Below, piece after piece: positions 17,968 through 22,079 of a DNA stretch of 22,079 nucleotides. Source of the DNA: Bodo saltans. Taxonomy: Eukaryota > Euglenozoa > Kinetoplastea > Eubodonida > Bodonidae. The notes under the pieces were generated by a model, which was not told the DNA's origin, searched no databases, and saw only the letters and a list, made by a program, of their open reading frames with translations. Location: assembly GCA_001460835.1 (NCBI GenBank), contig CYKH01001927.1, positions 5,825-27,903 on the forward strand, given 5' to 3'. The position numbers and the translations under genes are program-made. Position 1 is the first letter of the stretch; each line of letters opens with the position of its first letter.

Positions 17968-18346
17968 TTTCAAAGCATGACAGCGGTAGTTCATAATGCA
18001 ACAATCTCGTAGATCAATTCATATCCTTCTTTGCCCCCCAAAGCACACATGTCGCCCCCTCTCCCCCCATCACTGTAATTAGCTGCAGGTTTACACACGA
18101 CGTGCACCACCACTCGCCCCCACACAAACTAACTATTCATTTATACACGTCATATCGTCCTATTGGGAAGAAAAAAGTTCACACATTTTTCGTTGGATAT
18201 GATTTACTTTTCTCGTCGATTATTTTGCGTTTGTTTTTTTTTTTTCCTTTTCTTTTTTGTGTGTATTCGCTGCGGAATTTCATACAGAAGAGTTTCAAAC
18301 ATTAATTATCATTTCAACACATCACACAAAATTAATTATCAGGCAC
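17968..18346 (+). other. intergenic region and 5'UTR before the ALDH gene
   Basis: This is the 3'UTR/spacer of the NACHT gene, with C-rich patches (about 18032-18067), then the acceptor of gene 5 and its predicted 59-nt 5'UTR (18288-18346), which has no ATG. No other gene is seen. Confidence 0.6.
18234..18287 (+). promoter_or_regulatory. trans-splice acceptor for the ALDH gene
   Basis: A pure pyrimidine tract of 25 bases (18234-18258) is followed by the first AG at 18286-18287. The next ATG is 18347. The in-frame ATG at 18257 overlaps the tract and would be lost in splicing. Confidence 0.75.
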
Positions 18347-19789
18347 ATGCAAATGATCTCAAACTTCATCAATGGAGCACTCGTCCCGGCAGTCTCCAAA
18401 GAATACATCGACGGGATCGAGCCCGCTACAGGCGCCGTATATTCCAAGATTCCCCGCTCACAGAAAGCAGACGTGGATGCCGCCGTAAGTGCAGCAGAGA
18501 ATGCATTCCCGTCGTGGAGCGCAACGCCAGCCGAAGTCCGCGCGAGTTTCCTGTTTCGCATCGCTGATTTACTCGAATCCCGGCTCGACGCTTTCGCACT
18601 AGCTGAATCTCGCGACCAAGGAAAAACTGTGACCACCGCCCGCACTGTTGACATTCCTCGTAGCATCGAAAACTTTCGTTTTTACGCCACATTTATCACT
18701 CAAATGGAAGAGATCACCGTTGAGAGCAAACAGTGCATTCACTTTGCACTCCGCAAACCGATTGGAGTGGTGGGCCTCGTCTCCCCGTGGAACTTGCCGC
18801 TTTACTTGGCGACCTGGAAGATTGCGCCAGCTATCGCATTCGGGAACACTTGTGTGATCAAGCCCTCTGAACTTACCCCAATGACGGTATTTTTGCTGTG
18901 CAGCGTGCTGCAAGAGGCGAAGCTCCCGCCGGGTGTCGTCAATGTTGTGCATGGATATGGTCCTGAATGCGGTCAAGCCATTGCCGAGCACCCTGGCATC
19001 CCAGCGATTTCCTTCACCGGTGGCACCGTCACAGGTAAACGACTTGCCAGCACCACCGCGCCGCTCCTCAAGAAATTATCTCTTGAGCTTGGTGGCAAGA
19101 ACGCCAATATTGTCTTCGAGGATTGCGACCTTGCAGATTGTGTTGCAACCTCCGTCAGATCGAGCTTCACAAACCAAGGCGAGATTTGTCTTTGTGGCTC
19201 TCGAATTCTCGTCCAACGATCGGTGTACGCCTCATTCCTCGAGCAATTCGTCGCTGCCACAAAGAAGTTTCAAGTTGGTGATCCCCAGGACGCCTCTAGC
19301 AACATGGGGGCGTTGATCAGCAAGGCACATCTTGAGAAGGTGATGTCGTATATTCAAATTGCAAAGGACGAGGGCGGCACAATTGTGCTTGGCGGTGAAC
19401 GACCTACGAAGCTGTCCGCAAGATGTCGTGAGGGTTTCTTTCTACTGCCCACCATTATCACCGGTCTACCGCCATCAGCACGGTGCAACCAAGAAGAAAT
19501 CTTCGGCCCTGTCGTCACTGTGATTCCCTTCGACACTGAGGAGGAGGCGATTCGGATCGCCAACGGCACGCAGTACGGTCTATCTGCGACCGTGTGGACA
19601 GGCAACGCAAAGCGTGCGAATCGAGTCAGCCAGCAGTTGGACACCGGCTACGTGTGGGTGAATTGCTGGTTGATTCGAGACTTGAGAATGCCGTTTGGCG
19701 GGGTGAAGGCAAGCGGCATTGGAAGAGAGGGGGGAAAATTCGCAATGGACTTCTACACAGAAGTGAAGACAGTATGCAGCAAGCTGTAG
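18347..19789 (+). CDS. aldehyde dehydrogenase, ALDH8A1-like (2-aminomuconate 6-semialdehyde dehydrogenase), with C-terminal SKL
   Basis: This is a 480-residue protein, close to the usual length of about 487 for ALDH8A1; the start at 18347 is the first ATG after the acceptor. It has the full ALDH set: SPWN (146-149), KPSE (172-175), the cofactor loop FTGGTVTG (223-230), general-base Glu247 in LELGGK, nucleophile Cys281 in NQGEICLC and EEIFGPV (383-389). NQGEICLC and WVNCWLIRDLRMPFGG are especially like ALDH8A1, the NAD-dependent enzyme that oxidises 2-aminomuconate semialdehyde in tryptophan/kynurenine breakdown. Related alternatives are 2-hydroxymuconate semialdehyde or other betaine-type dehydrogenases, so the substrate is inferred. 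The protein ends in Ser-Lys-Leu, the type 1 peroxisomal signal that directs proteins to glycosomes in kinetoplastids. No kynurenine-pathway neighbour is present. Confidence 0.92.
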   Translation: MQMISNFINGALVPAVSKEYIDGIEPATGAVYSKIPRSQKADVDAAVSAAENAFPSWSATPAEVRASFLFRIADLLESRLDAFALAESRDQGKTVTTARTVDIPRSIENFRFYATFITQMEEITVESKQCIHFALRKPIGVVGLVSPWNLPLYLATWKIAPAIAFGNTCVIKPSELTPMTVFLLCSVLQEAKLPPGVVNVVHGYGPECGQAIAEHPGIPAISFTGGTVTGKRLASTTAPLLKKLSLELGGKNANIVFEDCDLADCVATSVRSSFTNQGEICLCGSRILVQRSVYASFLEQFVAATKKFQVGDPQDASSNMGALISKAHLEKVMSYIQIAKDEGGTIVLGGERPTKLSARCREGFFLLPTIITGLPPSARCNQEEIFGPVVTVIPFDTEEEAIRIANGTQYGLSATVWTGNAKRANRVSQQLDTGYVWVNCWLIRDLRMPFGGVKASGIGREGGKFAMDFYTEVKTVCSKL

Positions 19790-19829
19790 AGTGTAGATTG
19801 ATGTGAACCAAAGCAACAAAGTCGTGTCG

Positions 19830-19854
19830 CTGGTACCAGGTGTGTGGTGACCAC
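19830..19854 (+). repeat. two adjacent short palindromes in the ALDH 3'UTR
   Basis: ctggtaccag (19830-19839) is a perfect 10-base palindrome. gtggtgaccac (19844-19854) is a 5+5 inverted repeat around one central base. They lie four bases apart and about 40 bases past the stop codon, and could form RNA hairpins. Their role is unknown. Confidence 0.5.
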
Positions 19855-20328
19855 GAGGCGCATGAAGAAACACTTCACACAAACTTTGCTTCCCTCATTT
19901 CTTCGCATGCTCTGTGGTTTTTTAAAAAAGGGCTGCTCAGCATCCTTAGAAATTCCGAAAACTCAGATTCAGATGTGAAAAAAAAAAAAAGTGGCCTTCG
20001 TGGCAACTTTCTCCTTCCTGCAAATAGAGTACTTCGACTTTCCCCCATTTTATTTTTAAGGTGACGATCACTGATGGTAAGAAAGTGGATTAAGAGTGAA
20101 AACGACGGAGATCTTTGTTTTGTTGTTGTTTGATGCTTTTGTTGATTTGCAACAAAACATGAGAGTAATCGAATTGACCGACGATCTCTGTTCACATGTT
20201 GTTGCTCACTGTACTATTTTCGTGGCATTTATCAGAGGCGCCTGAAATATTCCTCGGCGGGCCAAGAGCTAAAAGGAGGAGGGTTACTTTCTGCACTTCA
20301 GTTGCTGACCATAAATTCTCCGGATTGA

Positions 20329-20371
20329 ACTCTTTCTTTCTATCACCTCTCTTTCCTTCACTACGTGAAAG
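20329..20371 (+). promoter_or_regulatory. trans-splice acceptor for gene 6
   Basis: A pyrimidine-rich stretch (about 20331-20363) is followed by gaaAG, with the AG at 20370-20371. The first ATG afterwards is 20399, giving a 27-nt 5'UTR. Confidence 0.6.
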
Positions 20372-20398
20372 GGCATCACAAAACTGCTACTTCGAATC

Positions 20399-21604
20399 AT
20401 GTCAGTCGTCACCGCCACAAATCGTTGTGCGCAACAGAATGCAGACGTCCACCGTAAACTTCACCTCCTGCGCAATGCTATCGAACAACTCGAAGCGGAT
20501 ATTCAGTCGACTCGCTGTCGTCACTCACGAAAACAAGAAGAACTTAAAACTCTTCTCCTGCGCAATCTGCAGCAGCATCACGAGCAATCAACCAGTTGCC
20601 GCACTCCGTCGTCAGAACTTACTCTCACCACAGCCGCTGCCCTAAACGCTTCTTCTGTATCCGCACGAAAGTCAGTCACCTTCTCTCGCGACCCGCTAGA
20701 CATCCGCGCACTTGATGACACCGGGCACAATGCCTCTGCATCGTCTCGATGCAGTTCCATTTCCAAGAATCTTCAGAATCAGAATGAATGCCCCACTGTA
20801 GCCAAAGAGCAGCTGCACAACGCACCCAGCCCTTCGACCATCGTTGACGACCTGCACACGAACAACACCACTCCGTTGACTGGTGCGACGAAGAAACGAT
20901 CTCGAACAGATTATGCCCTTATCATCGACGGACCAGTGGAAGACGCGCAACGGCGAAGTCAATCAATACCAGCTGCCTCTGTGCTGGAGAATGCTGTGAA
21001 CAATCGCCCCCGTCGTACCTCAGCTGCGGGATCTTGTGCACCAGAGGATTCATTCCCGTCGGGAGCAGCACAGCAACTGTTGCCGCGGCGGCGTCTACAA
21101 CTGACATTTGATGATTCGAGTCCCATTTGCCTCTCTCCCCCAACAACAAGGAACGACGACATCAATATCAGAAGCAATCACGTCACTATCCGCCGCAGCA
21201 ACAATATTTCACCTACCCCAGTGCGAAGCGATTTCGCAATCAAAGTCAACAGTGCACAAACACAACTTGTGTCGATTCACGAAGTTCAACCGAAAGTCGG
21301 AACAACTGAAAAACAGACGGCACCCCTCACAGCCAGAAATGTCAACGCAGTTGCGCAACCAGCAAAGAAGAAGCGTACTGACACTCTGTGCATTGTGAAA
21401 GGGCACGATGATGTCGTCGCATCGCCCGTGGCGCATGCCCCGCGCAAAGTTGAATGGCCTGAATCTTTTTCTGACAATGTTTGCAACGACAGCGACAACA
21501 CTCCAGGGTCCCAGCTCCTCTCAGCCATGGTAGCGGCAAGGCGAGCCCTTGCGCGCTCCTCGATTGTTCTTGCTGGCGGGGAGACGGAGTATTTGGATCT
21601 ATGA
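20399..21604 (+). CDS. coiled-coil and disordered protein with NLS-like motifs
   Basis: This is a 401-residue protein whose start is the first ATG after the acceptor. Residues about 15-65 form a probable coiled coil (VHRKLHLLRNAIEQLEADIQ, KQEELKTLLLRNLQQ). The rest is rich in Ser, Thr, Asn, Pro and Arg with little hydrophobic patterning, so it is probably disordered. Basic clusters TKKRSRTD and AKKKRTD look like nuclear localisation signals. The C-terminus has a short predicted helix, LLSAMVAARRALARSS, and ends ETEYLDL, perhaps a partner-binding element. A short N-terminal coiled coil plus long disordered basic tail is common in chromosome-associated proteins, but no family can be named from what I see. 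Confidence 0.75.
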   Translation: MSVVTATNRCAQQNADVHRKLHLLRNAIEQLEADIQSTRCRHSRKQEELKTLLLRNLQQHHEQSTSCRTPSSELTLTTAAALNASSVSARKSVTFSRDPLDIRALDDTGHNASASSRCSSISKNLQNQNECPTVAKEQLHNAPSPSTIVDDLHTNNTTPLTGATKKRSRTDYALIIDGPVEDAQRRSQSIPAASVLENAVNNRPRRTSAAGSCAPEDSFPSGAAQQLLPRRRLQLTFDDSSPICLSPPTTRNDDINIRSNHVTIRRSNNISPTPVRSDFAIKVNSAQTQLVSIHEVQPKVGTTEKQTAPLTARNVNAVAQPAKKKRTDTLCIVKGHDDVVASPVAHAPRKVEWPESFSDNVCNDSDNTPGSQLLSAMVAARRALARSSIVLAGGETEYLDL

Positions 21605-21816
21605 GAACGCTGTAATGATTCTTCACATCTTCACAATTCACACGAACTACTTCTTCTTTCCCTTTTCTTTTTTTTTTTGCTCGTTCCTCTTTGCTGACAA
21701 AAAACTGTACAGATAAACGAAAAATGGTTGCACATTTTCCGTTCTTCTCTTAATGTACTTCTTCTTCTTCTTCTTCTTCTTTTTATCGTTGCTATTGTCA
21801 AGGAGAACAAAACAAA
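21605..21816 (+). other. spacer between gene 6 and gene 7, two pyrimidine tracts
   Basis: A first pyrimidine tract (about 21648-21679) leads to an AG at 21713-21714 but then only to a 9-codon frame at 21724. The second tract at 21758-21784 is the one placed correctly for gene 7. Confidence 0.45.
21758..21802 (+). promoter_or_regulatory. trans-splice acceptor for gene 7, built on a CTT microsatellite
   Basis: Nearly eight CTT units run into a T run (21758-21784, 27 bases, all pyrimidine). The first AG is at 21801-21802 and the first ATG is at 21817, so the 5'UTR is 14 nt. Confidence 0.65.
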
Positions 21817-22079
21817 ATGTTTGTGTTGCCCCACTCAGTAAGGCCCCGGCGTGCAAGCGAGACCGTTTTCGAGAACTTCTTCATGCTGTGCTTGCTCGTC
21901 AACGTTGCCGGCTTCGTCATTTGCTTCGCAGATTTCTACGACCGCCAAAAGAACACATTTGAAGAATTCTTTGGAAACGTAGGATTTGCTTTCTCATCAC
22001 CCCTCGCCATCATTTTTGCCAACTGCACCTACACCGAAAGCGTTGAGCTCGGCACCGTCACCGCCACCTCGAGTGTGAC
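21817..22079 (+). CDS. N-terminus of a membrane protein, 3'-partial
   Basis: The frame opens at the first ATG after the acceptor and runs 87 codons to the window edge with no stop. It starts MFVLPHSVRPRRASETVFEN. A hydrophobic segment at about residues 20-38 (NFFMLCLLVNVAGFVICFA) is a convincing transmembrane helix, preceded by a basic cluster RPRR that suggests a cytosolic N-terminus. A second weaker hydrophobic segment lies at about 52-68 (FGNVGFAFSSPLAIIFA). The protein continues to the right, so its length and family are unknown. A mobile or surface protein is possible, but nothing proves it. Confidence 0.65.
   Translation, partial: MFVLPHSVRPRRASETVFENFFMLCLLVNVAGFVICFADFYDRQKNTFEEFFGNVGFAFSSPLAIIFANCTYTESVELGTVTATSSV

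Larger units (their letters stand above)
19790..20398 (+). other. 609-bp intergenic region between ALDH and gene 6
   Basis: This is the longest gap. It holds two close dyads (19830-19839 and 19844-19854), an A13 run (19978-19990), G/T-rich sequence (about 20116-20150) and the acceptor of gene 6. A 28-codon frame at 20159-20245 is the only ATG-started frame I looked at, and it has no support. I see no tRNA-like cloverleaf. Confidence 0.55.

Noticed and set aside
20159-20245. 28-codon frame starting at an ATG in the long intergenic region
   Set aside because: It is not preceded by a convincing acceptor of its own, is very short and has no recognisable features; it is most likely 3'UTR.
20196-20645. 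149-codon frame from a TTG overlapping the start of gene 6
   Set aside because: It crosses the gene 6 acceptor, lacks an ATG start and is the wrong frame for the coiled coil.
21753-21962. 69-codon frame beginning with a Phe run
   Set aside because: It is a translation of the CTT/T tract and a wrong-frame reading of gene 7, whose true frame starts at 21817.

Overview
The window looks like nuclear DNA from a kinetoplastid protist, most likely a free-living bodonid such as Bodo saltans; this is inferred from gene organisation, with no database search. Every credible gene is on the + strand. Coding regions are long and show no introns. Almost every start codon is the first ATG after a polypyrimidine tract plus AG, which is the layout of polycistronic transcription resolved by spliced-leader trans-splicing. 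GC is about 50-60% in genes and lower, with A and T runs, between them. I see no bacterial promoters, ribosome binding sites, tRNA, rRNA or CRISPR.

Layout from left to right: (1) the 5'-truncated end of a MATH-domain/coiled-coil protein (1-3134), whose frame is broken by a perfect 50-bp tandem duplication at 233-332; (2) a 915-929-residue low-complexity protein with repeated KRTRKP-like basic motifs, probably nuclear (3431/3473-6220); (3) an RCC1-type beta-propeller protein with a C-terminal tail resembling a small SH3/Tudor-like barrel (6584-8557); (4) a giant NACHT NTPase (8841-17967, about 3,040 residues if one frameshift near 9170 is bridged) with an N-terminal helical region, a coiled coil, a complete NACHT P-loop module and about 2,100 residues of unrecognised mostly helical sequence; (5) an aldehyde dehydrogenase closest to ALDH8A1 (2-aminomuconate semialdehyde dehydrogenase), ending in the peroxisome/glycosome signal SKL (18347-19789); (6) a 401-residue coiled-coil, otherwise disordered protein with nuclear-localisation-like motifs (20399-21604); (7) the start of a membrane protein running off the right edge (21817-22079).

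The genes share a strand and probably one polycistronic transcript. Nothing in the sequence makes them a functional pathway, and kinetoplastid neighbours are usually unrelated. The most notable items are the NLR-like giant NACHT protein, with a GC-rich 5' third and possible frame slips, the ALDH8A1-like enzyme apparently sent to the glycosome, and the frame-breaking duplication in gene 1.
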